From: Desulfosoma caldarium
Lineage (GTDB): Bacteria; Desulfobacterota; Syntrophobacteria; Syntrophobacterales; DSM-9756
NCBI RefSeq assembly: GCF_003751385.1
Contig: NZ_RJVA01000014.1
Span: forward strand, 1-64,000
Direction of reading: 5' to 3'
DNA: 64,000 nucleotides
In this document: positions 26,622 through 35,124 of the stretch, piece after piece
Layout of the letters: every line of letters starts with the position of its first letter
How positions within the stretch are numbered: the first letter of the stretch is position 1
Notes under the pieces: model-generated
What the model was told of the DNA's origin: nothing
Database searches by the model: none
The model's input: the letters and a program-made list of their open reading frames with translations, nothing else
Translations under genes and position numbers: made by a program

Positions 26622-28019
26622 TCAGGATAGTGTGGGCTTGAGCCCCTCAGCCAACGCCTTTTCGATGGCCTCCGGACTGGCCACACCCAGGGACAGAGCG
26701 GCTTCTCGAACGGTGATCCCGTCGTCGTAAGCCTTTTGAGCTACCTGCGCGGCCCTGTCGTAGCCCACCAGAGGAACCAGATAGGTGGCCAGGGCCAGGC
26801 TCTGTTCCACATAGGCGGCGCACCGCGCCCGATGCGCCTCGATGCCCCGCACGCATTTTTCCGCCAGCACACGGGCGCTTCGCCCAATAAGCTCGATGGA
26901 TTCCAAAAGGGTGTCGGCCAGGAGCGGCAGCATCATGTGGAGTTCCAAAAGGCCCGCCTGTCCGGCCAGGGTGAGGGTCGTATCGTTTCCCAAGACTCGG
27001 GCGGCAGCTTGCAGCACGGCTTCCAAAATGACGGGATTGACCTTGCCGGGCATCATGGACGATCCCGGCTGCAGGGCGGGAAGCTGAATTTCTCCAAGAC
27101 CGCATCTCGGCCCGGATGCCAGCCAACGCAGATCGTTGGCGATTTTCCACAGGCTGACGGCGGCGGTTTTCAAAGCCCCACCGGTTTCCACCACGGCATC
27201 CTGGGCACTTTGGGCTTCAAAATGGTTTTCCGCCTCTCGAAACCTCAAACCCGTCTCCTCGTGGATGCGATCCAGCACTTCCCGGACAAAATCCGGCGGC
27301 ACACCGACACCGGTTCCCACGGCCGTCCCGCCCAGGGCCACCTCGCACAGACGCGGTTCGACCGCACCAAGCCGCTGCGCAGCCAAGGCTATTTGTCGAG
27401 CGTACCCGGAAAATTCCTGCCCCAGAGTGACCGGTAGAGCGTCTTGAGCATGGGTGCGGCCGATCTTGAGCACATCGGCAAAGGCGTCAGCCTTTTCTCG
27501 AAGTGCCTCTTCAAGGAGGCTCAGGGCCGGCAACGTCGTTTCTTGTAGAAGGCGCCAGGCGGCAATGTGCAAAGCCGTGGGAATCACATCGTTGCTGGAC
27601 TGCGCCATATTGACGTGGTCGTTGGGGTGGACGGGATGCTTTCCGCCGCGGCGCCCGGTGAGGATTTCGTTGGCGCGCCCCGCCAGGACCTCGTTCATGT
27701 TCATGTTCGTGGAAGTTCCCGAGCCCGTCTGGAACACATCCACGGGGAATTGGTCCCAGTGCTTTCCCGCGCGGACTTCCCCAGCGGCCTGAATGATAGC
27801 GTCCGCAACGACCGAATCCAGCCTGCCGTGGGCCGCATGAACCTCCGCGGCCTTTTGCTTGATCAGCGCCAACGCTTCCAGAAAAGGTCTGGGCATGGTG
27901 CGCCCGCTCAAGGGAAAGTTTTCGACGGCTCTCTGAGTCTGCGCGCCGTAATAGGCCGTCTTGGGCACAAGGATTTCTCCTAGAGTGTCCCGCTCCACTC
28001 GAAAGCCCTTCTCGTCCAT
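26622..28019 (-). CDS. fumC: Fumarate hydratase class II
   Basis: A homotetrameric, iron-independent enzyme for fumarate to malate, 465 residues. The signature GSSMMPGKVNP with the catalytic serine, the GSGTSTNMNMNEV segment and the KIGRTHAQDA stretch identify it. ATG 28019 with GGGAGA upstream is used; an in-frame extension to 28139 lacks family similarity. Class II fumarase suits an enzyme that must work in either direction or under oxidant stress. It is 116 bases after a small gene of unknown function on the same strand. Confidence 0.95.
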   Translation of the reverse strand: MDEKGFRVERDTLGEILVPKTAYYGAQTQRAVENFPLSGRTMPRPFLEALALIKQKAAEVHAAHGRLDSVVADAIIQAAGEVRAGKHWDQFPVDVFQTGSGTSTNMNMNEVLAGRANEILTGRRGGKHPVHPNDHVNMAQSSNDVIPTALHIAAWRLLQETTLPALSLLEEALREKADAFADVLKIGRTHAQDALPVTLGQEFSGYARQIALAAQRLGAVEPRLCEVALGGTAVGTGVGVPPDFVREVLDRIHEETGLRFREAENHFEAQSAQDAVVETGGALKTAAVSLWKIANDLRWLASGPRCGLGEIQLPALQPGSSMMPGKVNPVILEAVLQAAARVLGNDTTLTLAGQAGLLELHMMLPLLADTLLESIELIGRSARVLAEKCVRGIEAHRARCAAYVEQSLALATYLVPLVGYDRAAQVAQKAYDDGITVREAALSLGVASPEAIEKALAEGLKPTLS

Positions 28020-28135
28020 GCTTTCTCCCTTGAATCTCCCTGTCCGTTTTGTAAGAACGGTACAGGTGGCGATCCGCTTTCGCGCATCGCGCCGTTGTTT
28101 TGGCTTGTTTTCAAAGCCACAAGGCCAGGGACGCG

Positions 28136-28348
28136 TCAATCGAAGCGTCGATGCAAGTCTTGAAGATTTAGCAAACCATATTTGACGCTCTTTTGAAAGA
28201 TCTGGACGATGCGTTGGGGCGGAAGTTTTTGCAGATTTTCCCAGGTCGCATGAAAGTGACGCTGTTCCTGCTCGATGGCCTGATACAGGGCCCGCTCACG
28301 TGCCTGCGTGCGTCTTTGGCGTTCTTCTTCAAGGGAAATGACTTTCAT
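28136..28348 (-). CDS. Small charged helical protein of unknown function
   Basis: 70 residues, starting MKVISLEEERQRRTQARE, almost entirely predicted helix with a strongly charged N-terminal half and an amphipathic C-terminal half. GGAGAAAGG just upstream of ATG 28348 supports the start; the frame continues upstream to 28513 without a better one. No motif was recognised. It sits upstream of fumC on the same strand and may share its transcript. Confidence 0.5.
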   Translation of the reverse strand: MKVISLEEERQRRTQARERALYQAIEQEQRHFHATWENLQKLPPQRIVQIFQKSVKYGLLNLQDLHRRFD

Positions 28349-28931
28349 GAGGCGCCCTTTCTCCAAAGGGATGGTCAAACCGTTAAAAACCGGCTCTGGA
28401 AAGGCCGGAGGAACCGTTTCACATCGCACTTTTTCATGGATGCGAAAGACCGGTACATCGGCCCCTTTGCTTTTTCTGTTTAGCATAGGCCGTGCCAGAA
28501 CCCCTTTTGGCAATGCGGACGGTCACGACGCCGTCCTTATGACACAACGGGCCGAAGCCCTCGCTTCCCAAAAGAAATGGGCAAAGGAGACGGCGTCGGC
28601 CGGTGCGCCTCTTTCTCATCACAGGAAGGTTGTGGCTTTCAACGAGGTGTGGGGGCCGGCGTCCGGTCTTGCTGCGGACCAAAGGCCCGCGCTGTGAGGG
28701 ATCAACGCCGGCACGGGCTGCATTTGACAAGCTTGTCGGTGCGTGTTCGAAAACGTTTTCTTCAAAGGACCCGCCGTGTGAAAAGGGTCCTCACGAAAAT
28801 CGCTACTGTGAGGAGTTGAATCCTGGCGGTCCACCGCGTTCACCCTGAAGGAACGCTGCACGGCGCGATGAAGGGCACGCCAAGGGTTCCATTTTCCATT
28901 TTCATTACCCGAAAAAAGGGGTTAAGAGCCA
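28349..28931. other. Gap of 583 bases without a gene, containing two palindromes
   Basis: No supported gene on either strand. GAAAACGTTTTC at 28749-28760 is a perfect 12-base palindrome with a central AACGTT, reminiscent of LacI/PurR-family operators. Six bases later AGGACCC (28766-28772) and GGGTCCT (28785-28791) form a 7-bp inverted repeat. These lie 140-180 bases before the M28 peptidase. Confidence 0.35.
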
Positions 28932-29918
28932 ATGGGGGTGGGGCACGCCAGCGTGGGGTTTGGCCTTGTCATCGTCCTTTTATGGAAAACGATGGGTGCA
29001 GCCATGGATCGAGAGCTTCTGATCGGCCATTCTATGGATTTGGCTGCCGTGGAAAAGGCTTTGCGGCGTCATGTGCAGGTCCTGACGGTGGAAATTGGGG
29101 AGCGCAGCGTTCTGGAACCGTCCGGGCACGCGCGGGCCGCCCGTTACATTGCCGAAACACTGCAATCGGCGGGGCTTCGTGTGTGGGAGGAACCTTACCC
29201 TTATGGACCCATCACGGTGGCCAACATTCTGGCCGAAACCGGCCCTGAAAACGCTCGACGCCGTTATATCCTTGGAGCCCACTACGATTCTCTGGTGGGA
29301 ACGGTGGGTGCTGATGACAACGCCAGCGCCGTGGCCGTGCTTTTGGAAACAGCCCGCACGCTTCAGGCCTTGGAGCCGACACTTCCGGTGTCCGTCCAGT
29401 TCGCCGCCTTTGCCTTGGAAGAACCTCCGGCATACGGAACACGTTCCATGGGAAGTCGCGTGCGGGCTCGCCACGCCAAAAGGGTCGGAGAACACATTGA
29501 CGGCATGATTTGCCTAGAGATGGTGGGTTACACGTGTCGAGAACCGGGGTGCCAAAGATATCCCTTTCCTTTGGGTTTCATGAATTACCCGTCCACGGGC
29601 GATTTCATTGGAATCGTGGGCAACTTTGCTTCCCGCTTCCTGGTTCGCGCCATGGAACGATCCTTTAAGAAGAACCCCTCGCTTCCTGTGATCACGCTGA
29701 CCGTGCCGTTCAACGGCTGGCTGATTCCGACAGTACGCTTGAGCGATCATGCGCCTTTTTGGGATGCGGGCTTTCCCGCCGTCATGGTTACGGATTCCGC
29801 CTTTTATCGCAACCCCCACTACCACACCGTGCACGACACCATGGATACCCTTGACTTTGCTTTTATGGCCCGGCTGGTGCAAAGCCTCGTGATCTTCCTC
29901 GGTGAGCCCATGGTCTGA
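28932..29918 (+). CDS. M28-family zinc aminopeptidase-like protein
   Basis: 328 residues with the full M28 metal set: His in GAHYDS, Asp in GADDNAS, Glu-Glu in ALEEPP, a Glu in CLEMVGY and His in YHTVHDT. These enzymes remove N-terminal amino acids or act on glutaminyl peptides. The hydrophobic start (VGFGLVIVLLW) could be a signal or anchor if ATG 28932 is used; ATG 28992 or 29004 would remove it. It converges with the pilus operon, and its last 250 bases are duplicated at 31308-31559. Confidence 0.83.
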   Translation: MGVGHASVGFGLVIVLLWKTMGAAMDRELLIGHSMDLAAVEKALRRHVQVLTVEIGERSVLEPSGHARAARYIAETLQSAGLRVWEEPYPYGPITVANILAETGPENARRRYILGAHYDSLVGTVGADDNASAVAVLLETARTLQALEPTLPVSVQFAAFALEEPPAYGTRSMGSRVRARHAKRVGEHIDGMICLEMVGYTCREPGCQRYPFPLGFMNYPSTGDFIGIVGNFASRFLVRAMERSFKKNPSLPVITLTVPFNGWLIPTVRLSDHAPFWDAGFPAVMVTDSAFYRNPHYHTVHDTMDTLDFAFMARLVQSLVIFLGEPMV

Positions 29919-29979
29919 AAAACCGCCCATGACAATATTGGGAAGGGCGCATGGATCGGGCCCTTCCCCCTGCGGTTTA
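29917..29979 (-). terminator. Terminator hairpin shared by pilin 1 and the M28 peptidase
   Basis: GGGAAGGGC (29940-29948) pairs perfectly with GCCCTTCCC (29960-29968), flanked by outer arms AAACCGC (29920-29926) and GCGGTTT (29972-29978). On the minus strand the outer stem ends in GCGGTTTTT, a rho-independent layout. The outer arm includes the pilin stop codon. The same arrangement recurs after pilin 2. Confidence 0.65.
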
Positions 29980-30570
29980 CAGCTTGAGATAAAAATCGAC
30001 GGTGGCATTGTCATACATCATCGACGCGCGAATGGTGCCGCAGTCGTACTCCCCGTCGTCGTAATGCTCGTCCAGACCTTGGCCCACATCCCCCGGCACA
30101 TCGGTGAGAAGGATCCAGTGGCCCTCTGGGATACTACCGCTACCATCCATGTAACCGATACCGATTACCCCTCCGTACGCATGTAGGGGGTTTTCCCTTC
30201 CCGCTCCCGGGATCAATCCAGCCATCCGCATATGTTCCCATGCAGTACACGTTTCATTATCACTGCTATCCGTGCAGTTCGTCAATATATCATCACCAGC
30301 GCCAATCTTCCCGTCATGGTTGCCATCTTTAGCACCCGGCCAACGCTTACTCGCCTTATGATCATCTCCCGGATACTTGTGGTAGCGGTCGTAATAGGTA
30401 TAGACGGCCGCAAAAACTCCGCGATAGTCGTTGTATAGCTGTTTAATCTTGGCATTGTTGATGATTTCCTGGCCCTTGAGCACGGTTCCGAGAATCAACC
30501 CAATAACGACCAGGACAATGGCCAGTTCCACAAGCGTAAAACCTCTTTGATCCGAACCCTTTCCTTTCAT
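29977..30570 (-). CDS. Type IV (MSHA-like) pilin 1
   Basis: A 197-residue prepilin. The short positively charged leader MKGKGSDQRG is followed by FTLVELAIVLVVIG, the prepilin peptidase site (G/F with glutamate at +5), and a hydrophobic helix. The mature domain is rich in Asp/Gly/Tyr and has a cysteine pair (NCTDSSDNETC). It is near-identical to pilin 2 over the leader and helix but diverges after residue 60. GGAGG precedes ATG 30570. It is the last gene of the pilus operon and follows broken gene fragments. Confidence 0.85.
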   Translation of the reverse strand: MKGKGSDQRGFTLVELAIVLVVIGLILGTVLKGQEIINNAKIKQLYNDYRGVFAAVYTYYDRYHKYPGDDHKASKRWPGAKDGNHDGKIGAGDDILTNCTDSSDNETCTAWEHMRMAGLIPGAGRENPLHAYGGVIGIGYMDGSGSIPEGHWILLTDVPGDVGQGLDEHYDDGEYDCGTIRASMMYDNATVDFYLKL

Positions 30571-30606
30571 GATCGCCCTCCTCTGTCCGACACTGTGTTT
30601 ACATTC

Positions 30607-30676
30607 AGGAGGTCGGTTGCGCCACTCGTTGAAAGCCGCGCCGCCATGGCGCCCATATCGGCGCGCGCGGCCGAAC
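30607..30676 (-). promoter_or_regulatory. Conserved 70-base leader upstream of pilin 1
   Basis: This non-coding segment, 36-106 bases before the pilin start, matches the segment 32254-32323 before pilin 2 at 69 of 70 positions. It can fold: GCCGCGC pairs with GCGCGGC, with an inner GCGCC/GGCGC stem. It is better conserved than the pilin coding regions around it. Confidence 0.5.
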
Positions 30677-30807
30677 GCCCTCCACAGGACCCTTTCGACG
30701 CCCGCCCTTTCCCCGGCCATGGCGTCGACCATTCAACACGCAGGATCTATGCCTACTTTTCTCTTTCTAAAACCTGTCGCGCATTTGTCAACAAAAAACT
30801 TAACGCA

Positions 30808-31300
30808 CTACAGGCCTCCTGCCGTTAACTCATTTTCTTCAAGGGAGCGAAATAGGCTGCATAACGCCTCGTTTTTCCACTGAAGCCAATAAAAGGTTGC
30901 CAAGTTGGCCGCTATGTCGGGGTCGGTAGAACGATGGCGCGCCTGCTTCAGAATCTCCTCCGCTTCGCCATAACGGCCTTGAGCCATCAGGGCCGCTCCC
31001 AGGTTGTTCATCACGTCGGGATCATTTCTTTGGGCCAGGTATTCTCGGTATGCTCGCACGGCCTCTTCCCAGTTTCCCGCACGACGGGCTTCTTCCGCAA
31101 TGACCAGCATGAAACGGGCCGACTCCGTCGCCCCGTCCCATGGCGTCGGTGCCCTTGAGGGTCTGGTCCACGCGTAGCTTCTTCTTGCTCATAGAGGCTA
31201 CCCCCCCCGGCCGTGCTTCTCAATCCGGCCTGATGCGCCGTCGGCAAAGCCAGGACCGCCGCGTCGCGCAGCAGTTCGGCTGCAACATCCGAAGGCTTAT
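30808..31300 (-). pseudogene. Truncated, frameshifted copy of the MshN-like TPR gene
   Basis: Matches the C-terminal 160 or so residues of the TPR gene at 32441-33598. The last 100 residues (MLVIAEEARRAGNW... to TAGGL) remain open. A one-base deletion near 31155 (relative to the intact copy) throws the upstream part (LLRDAAVLALPTA) out of frame, and an expanded C run near 31200 adds further disruption. The N-terminal membrane region is missing. It ends at the duplication junction near 31300. Confidence 0.75.
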
Positions 31301-31307
31301 TCGCCTG

Positions 31308-31559
31308 AAGAAAAATCCCTCCCTTCCTGTGATCACCCTGACCGTGCCCTTCAACGGCGGGCTCACTCCCTCCGTGCGCCTGAGGGATCATGCGGCCTTT
31401 GGGGATGCAGGCTTTTACGCGGTCATAGTCATGGTTTCCGCTTTTTATGGCTCCCCCCACAAGCACATCGTGCACGACACCATGGATACCCTGGATTTCG
31501 CTTTTATGGCCCGGCTGGTGCAAAGCCTCATGATCTTCCCTGGTGAGCCCATGGGTTGA
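31308..31559 (+). pseudogene. Truncated copy of the M28 peptidase 3' end
   Basis: 84 codons matching the C-terminus of the peptidase at 28932-29918 (KKNPSLPVITLTVPFNG through LDFAFMARLVQSL), with no promoter, start or catalytic N-terminal part. The distance between copies is exactly 1641 bases along this stretch, with no indels. HIVHDTMDT still keeps the last zinc histidine, but the fragment cannot be functional alone. Confidence 0.8.
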
Positions 31560-31619
31560 AAAACCGCCCATCACAACATCGGAAAGGGCGCATAGATCGC
31601 GCCCTTCCCTCGCGGTTTA
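31559..31619 (-). terminator. Terminator hairpin after pilin 2
   Basis: AAGGGCGC (31584-31591) pairs with GCGCCCTT (31599-31606), inside outer arms AAACCGC (31561-31567) and GCGGTTT (31612-31618). On the minus strand the stem ends GCGGTTTTT. It is the duplicated counterpart of the hairpin after pilin 1, so pilin 1 would depend on read-through or its own promoter. Confidence 0.6.
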
Positions 31620-32216
31620 CATATCGAAACATAGAGGGACACGCCAGTTGGGATGTTCATAATAATTTTGAATGCTCCAAATGTTGCCTTTGTTATATTT
31701 TCCGTCGTCGTAATGCTCCTCCAGCATTTGAGCCACACGCCCCGGCACGTCATGAAAGCAGATTATGTGTTTGCCAAACTCATACGTGATAATAATGTAA
31801 CTTCCGTACACATGCTCCGGCGCTCTAAGATCCTCATATGGATCATAAGTCTTCGGTCCCCCCAAGATGCCGGCCAGCCGCATGTGCTCCCATGCCAAAC
31901 ACCCTTCACCTGTGTAGCCAGCAGGGCATGTCTCTTCCCCCTGTTCCACTATAAGGCCGTCACCGTTACCGCTATGTGTCGAGCTCCAACGGTCGCCGGC
32001 TTTGGGGTCATCTCCCGGGTACCAGCCGTACCGGTCGTAATAGGTATAGATGGCGCCCACAATTTCCCGATACTGGTTGTATAGCGTATGGGCTTTGGCG
32101 TTGGTGATAAGTTCCCGGCCCTTGAGCACGGCCCCGAGAATAATCCCAATAATGACCAGGACAATGGCCAGTTCCACAATGGTAAAACCCCTCTGATCCG
32201 AACCCTTTCCTTTCAT
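31617..32216 (-). CDS. Type IV (MSHA-like) pilin 2
   Basis: A 199-residue prepilin with leader MKGKGSDQRG, then FTIVELAIVLVIIG and a helix nearly the same as pilin 1. The globular part differs strongly: it has two cysteines near the middle (ETCPAGYTGEGC) and a different C-terminal half (CFHDVPGRVAQMLEEHYDDG is the last well-conserved block). It is directly downstream of the MshN-like gene and so the first small pilin transcribed. Confidence 0.85.
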   Translation of the reverse strand: MKGKGSDQRGFTIVELAIVLVIIGIILGAVLKGRELITNAKAHTLYNQYREIVGAIYTYYDRYGWYPGDDPKAGDRWSSTHSGNGDGLIVEQGEETCPAGYTGEGCLAWEHMRLAGILGGPKTYDPYEDLRAPEHVYGSYIIITYEFGKHIICFHDVPGRVAQMLEEHYDDGKYNKGNIWSIQNYYEHPNWRVPLCFDM

Positions 32217-32253
32217 GATCACCCTCCTAAGCTCACCATGTTCCCTACCTCTT

Positions 32254-32323
32254 AGGAGGTCGGTTGCGCCACTCGTTGAAAGCCGCGCCGCCATGGCGCC
32301 CATATCGGCCCGCGCGGCCGAAC
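32254..32323 (-). promoter_or_regulatory. Conserved 70-base leader upstream of pilin 2
   Basis: Counterpart of 30607-30676 with one mismatch (G/C). It lies 38-107 bases before ATG 32216, in the gap between the MshN-like stop and the pilin. It could be a folded mRNA leader, a processing site or part of an internal promoter; no consensus promoter was recognised in it. Confidence 0.5.
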
Positions 32324-32440
32324 ACCCTCTTCGACACCCTCTTGGCGCGGTGCCCTTTTTCCCAAACGCCGCATCCCCTATTCCATCGGCTTCATGAACT
32401 TTTATGCGAAGAACTCATTTTCAAACCTCTCAATGGGTTC

Positions 32441-33598
32441 TTATGGTTTCTGATGACATTGGTTCACAAGCAGCCCTACGGTCTGAACGGCACCTCCTGT
32501 CAACAGGTTTTCTTCAAGGGATTGAATAAGGCTGCATGCCGCCTCTCTTTTTCCCTGAACCCAATAAGCGGTGGCTAAATTGGCCGCTATGTCGGGGTCG
32601 GTGGATCGACGGTGCGCCTGCTTCAGAACCTCCTCCGCTTCGCCATAACGGCCTTGAGCCATCAGGGCCGCACCCAGGTTGTTCATCACGTCGGGATCAT
32701 TTCCTTGGGCCAGGTATTCTCGGTATGCTCGCACGGCCTCTTCCCAGTTTCCCGCACGACGGGCTTCTTCCGCAATGACCAGCAAGAAACGGGCCGAATC
32801 CGTCGCCCCGTCCCGTGGCGACTGTGCCCCTAAGGGGTCCAGTCCACGCGTAGCTACTTCTTGCTCATGAGGGCTACCCCCGGCCGTGCTTCTGAATTCG
32901 GCCTGAGGTGCCGTCGGCAAAGCCAGGACCGCCGCGTCGCGCAGCAATTCGCCTTCGGCGTCCATAGGTTTTTGTGCCATGGATTCGTGTTCAAAACCCG
33001 GAACCGTGGCCGAGGTTTCATCGCGAGTCGAAGGAGATTCTTCCGTTGAGGCGCCCTCGACCAAAGAGGAGACTGTGGTATTCTCGAAAGCCCTTAGTGT
33101 TTTTTCAGAAGGCGCCGTCTGGGGCGATTCAAAACGGTCAGACGCCGTCTGGTTCTTCGCTACAGGTAAGGCGTCTTTTTGGGATGTGCTACCGGATTCA
33201 TCTGTTACGGTTTCCAGCGCCGCCTTGTCCTTGGCGGCGTTCCCCTTGATTTGAGATTCCCTTTCCTGGGCGACATCGCTCCGCTTGGGTGTCTGCTCTG
33301 CCCGAAGCCTTAAATCCTCGGGCGGATGTTCCCGCACATGGATCGGAACCCTTATCGTGGCTTCACGCTTGGTTGTTACCACGTTCCGAGAGAATTTCTG
33401 CACGACCACGACGGCGCCTGCCATCAGCAGGCCGAGAACCAAGCAGGAAATGGAAAGCGCCAAGAGTCGGCGTTTGGAGCGCTTGGCCGCAGGAGAGGCT
33501 TCGCTTGGCTTTCCATAGGTGGGTAGAGGAACGCCGGCGTTCAGTATCTCTTGGTGTATTTCTTGAAGCTTTTGAAGATGGTTGTAGAGCTCGCTCAT
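32441..33598 (-). CDS. MshN-like membrane protein with TPR domain
   Basis: 385 residues: a short cytoplasmic N-terminus, one transmembrane helix (about residues 47-68), a long low-complexity Ser/Thr/Glu linker (about 90-250) and a C-terminal block of TPR-like helices (ARRAGNWEEAVRAYREYL; NNLGAALMAQGRYGEAEEVL). MshN of MSHA pili has the same layout. The ATG at 33598 overlaps the secretin stop (TGATG). The TPR end is the part duplicated at 30808-31300. Confidence 0.75.
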   Translation of the reverse strand: MSELYNHLQKLQEIHQEILNAGVPLPTYGKPSEASPAAKRSKRRLLALSISCLVLGLLMAGAVVVVQKFSRNVVTTKREATIRVPIHVREHPPEDLRLRAEQTPKRSDVAQERESQIKGNAAKDKAALETVTDESGSTSQKDALPVAKNQTASDRFESPQTAPSEKTLRAFENTTVSSLVEGASTEESPSTRDETSATVPGFEHESMAQKPMDAEGELLRDAAVLALPTAPQAEFRSTAGGSPHEQEVATRGLDPLGAQSPRDGATDSARFLLVIAEEARRAGNWEEAVRAYREYLAQGNDPDVMNNLGAALMAQGRYGEAEEVLKQAHRRSTDPDIAANLATAYWVQGKREAACSLIQSLEENLLTGGAVQTVGLLVNQCHQKP

Positions 33599-35124
33599 CA
33601 CATCTGTCGGGCTTCAAGGAAGATGATCATTTCGGCTTTCTTGGATTCTCTGCGCTCCGTGCTAAAAAGCGTCCCCACCACGGGCAAGGAACCTAACACA
33701 GGCACCTGGGTTCGGTGCTGCTTGCTTCGATCCAATAGAATGCCCGCTAAAATGACCACGTCTCCGGGTCTGACCTTGACCACGGTGGCGCTGCTGCGCA
33801 TGTTGACCGCCGGTAAAGTGATCGTGTTGTTTCCCACGACTTCGCGGTTTAAGGCGACCACGTCGCTTTTGATGGGAACAATGCTCAGCAACACATCGCC
33901 GTCGGGCTGCACATAGGGGGTGACCCCGAAGGTCAACCCATCGAACACAGAAGACGTTTCTGCCGTGATCGTGACGGTCGTTTGGCTAGGGCCTGTGGAT
34001 TCGCTGCGATCTATGGATTTGATATAGGCAATGGACGTCCCCACGGTGATGACCGCAGGTTGTCCGTGCATGACACGTATCTTGGGGTTAGAAATGACAT
34101 TGACGGTGCCGAAAGTTTCAATGGTTTTCAGGATTGCGTCCAAATAATTTCCCGCGGAAAGCTGCATGACAAACGTCTTATCCGACGTCTCCGGTCCGTA
34201 CATAGACCGTATGACGCCCCTCCAGTCTGGACCTCCCAAACCCTCCTGGAGCACCGTCTGCCATTCCACGCCGTATTCATGGCTTCGGGAAAGCTCCACT
34301 TCCACGATGCGTGCTTCAATGGTCACCTGATTTTCGTAGCGCTTTCTGAGGCTTTCCACAAGGTTTTCGACGCGGCGCACGTTTGCGGGAAAGTCCCGAA
34401 CCCACAATGTACCGGTAAACCGATCCAAAGCATATTTGCCTTGAGGTGAAAGAAGGCTTTCTCCCAGAGCCTGTTCTAAAAATTTGTAGAGATCCCCATG
34501 TTCTTTGGCCGATTCGCCTTCCAGCTCCAAAACGCCCTTGAGCGGGCTGGTGACAGTCTGGCCGCCTTGACCCACACTCCCAAGAACATCGCCTCCTAAA
34601 GCGTAGCGCGAACCGCGCGCCGTGAGAATGAAGCTTAGGTTGAACATCTTCTCTACGAATGCTTGAACGCGAAGCACGCCTTTGTCGACCCGATAGGTCA
34701 CGCCCACCATGTCGCTCAGAGCATCCAAGGCCCGACGCAGGCTCACCTGCTCAAAGGATATGGTGACGAAACGGCTTTCGGGTGATATTAGTTCTTGCAC
34801 TTCTTTGTCAATCACCAGGGGCAGGCCGGCTTCCTGGGCCAGGAGCAAAAAAATCGTTTGAAAATCTTCCTGGATGAAGGTTAGCGTGACTTTTCGAGCA
34901 TCCAGAGGGGATATGTCCTTGAAAATAGGCTTGTAAACGTCGGCCTTGCCGGCGGGCACCGCGGGCTTTCTCACCGGTGGCATGGATCGACCCAATTCGC
35001 TCTTCTTGTCCATCCCAGAAGAGGCGCACCCGGCCATACACACCAAGACCAACACACAAAGAACATTAGATATCCGCCCTTTCCCCAACGCCCACAAAGA
35101 ACCTTTGTCCGTTTTCCCCAACAA
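33598..35124 (-). CDS. mshL: Pilus secretin, PilQ/MshL family lipoprotein
   Basis: 508 residues. The N-terminal hydrophobic stretch ends in a lipobox (CMAGC, cysteine at residue 32), so it should be an outer-membrane lipoprotein. N-domains follow (about 80-260), then the secretin core with VIAREVE-like EARIVEVELSRSHEYG and the terminal VPVLGSLPVVGTLFSTERR. It forms the pore through which the pilus exits. The best start is TTG 35124, overlapping the previous gene by 59 bases; a later TTG near 35088 is an alternative. Confidence 0.88.
   Translation of the reverse strand: MLGKTDKGSLWALGKGRISNVLCVLVLVCMAGCASSGMDKKSELGRSMPPVRKPAVPAGKADVYKPIFKDISPLDARKVTLTFIQEDFQTIFLLLAQEAGLPLVIDKEVQELISPESRFVTISFEQVSLRRALDALSDMVGVTYRVDKGVLRVQAFVEKMFNLSFILTARGSRYALGGDVLGSVGQGGQTVTSPLKGVLELEGESAKEHGDLYKFLEQALGESLLSPQGKYALDRFTGTLWVRDFPANVRRVENLVESLRKRYENQVTIEARIVEVELSRSHEYGVEWQTVLQEGLGGPDWRGVIRSMYGPETSDKTFVMQLSAGNYLDAILKTIETFGTVNVISNPKIRVMHGQPAVITVGTSIAYIKSIDRSESTGPSQTTVTITAETSSVFDGLTFGVTPYVQPDGDVLLSIVPIKSDVVALNREVVGNNTITLPAVNMRSSATVVKVRPGDVVILAGILLDRSKQHRTQVPVLGSLPVVGTLFSTERRESKKAEMIIFLEARQM

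Larger units (their letters stand above)
29669..32960. repeat. Tandem duplication of about 1.64-1.68 kb in the pilus operon
   Basis: Copy A (29669 to about 31300) and copy B (31308 to about 32960) each hold, in order, the 3' end of an M28 gene, a double-arm terminator, a pilin, a 70-base conserved leader and the 3' part of a TPR gene. The offset is 1641 in the peptidase part, 1646 at the pilin starts and 1675 in the TPR part. Only copy A has an intact M28 gene running into it, and only copy B an intact TPR gene running out, as expected from a head-to-tail duplication. Confidence 0.85.

Noticed and set aside
31011-31574. Minus-strand 187-codon frame across the duplication junction
   Set aside because: It joins antisense peptidase sequence to out-of-frame TPR sequence; it is a by-product of the duplication, not a new fusion gene.
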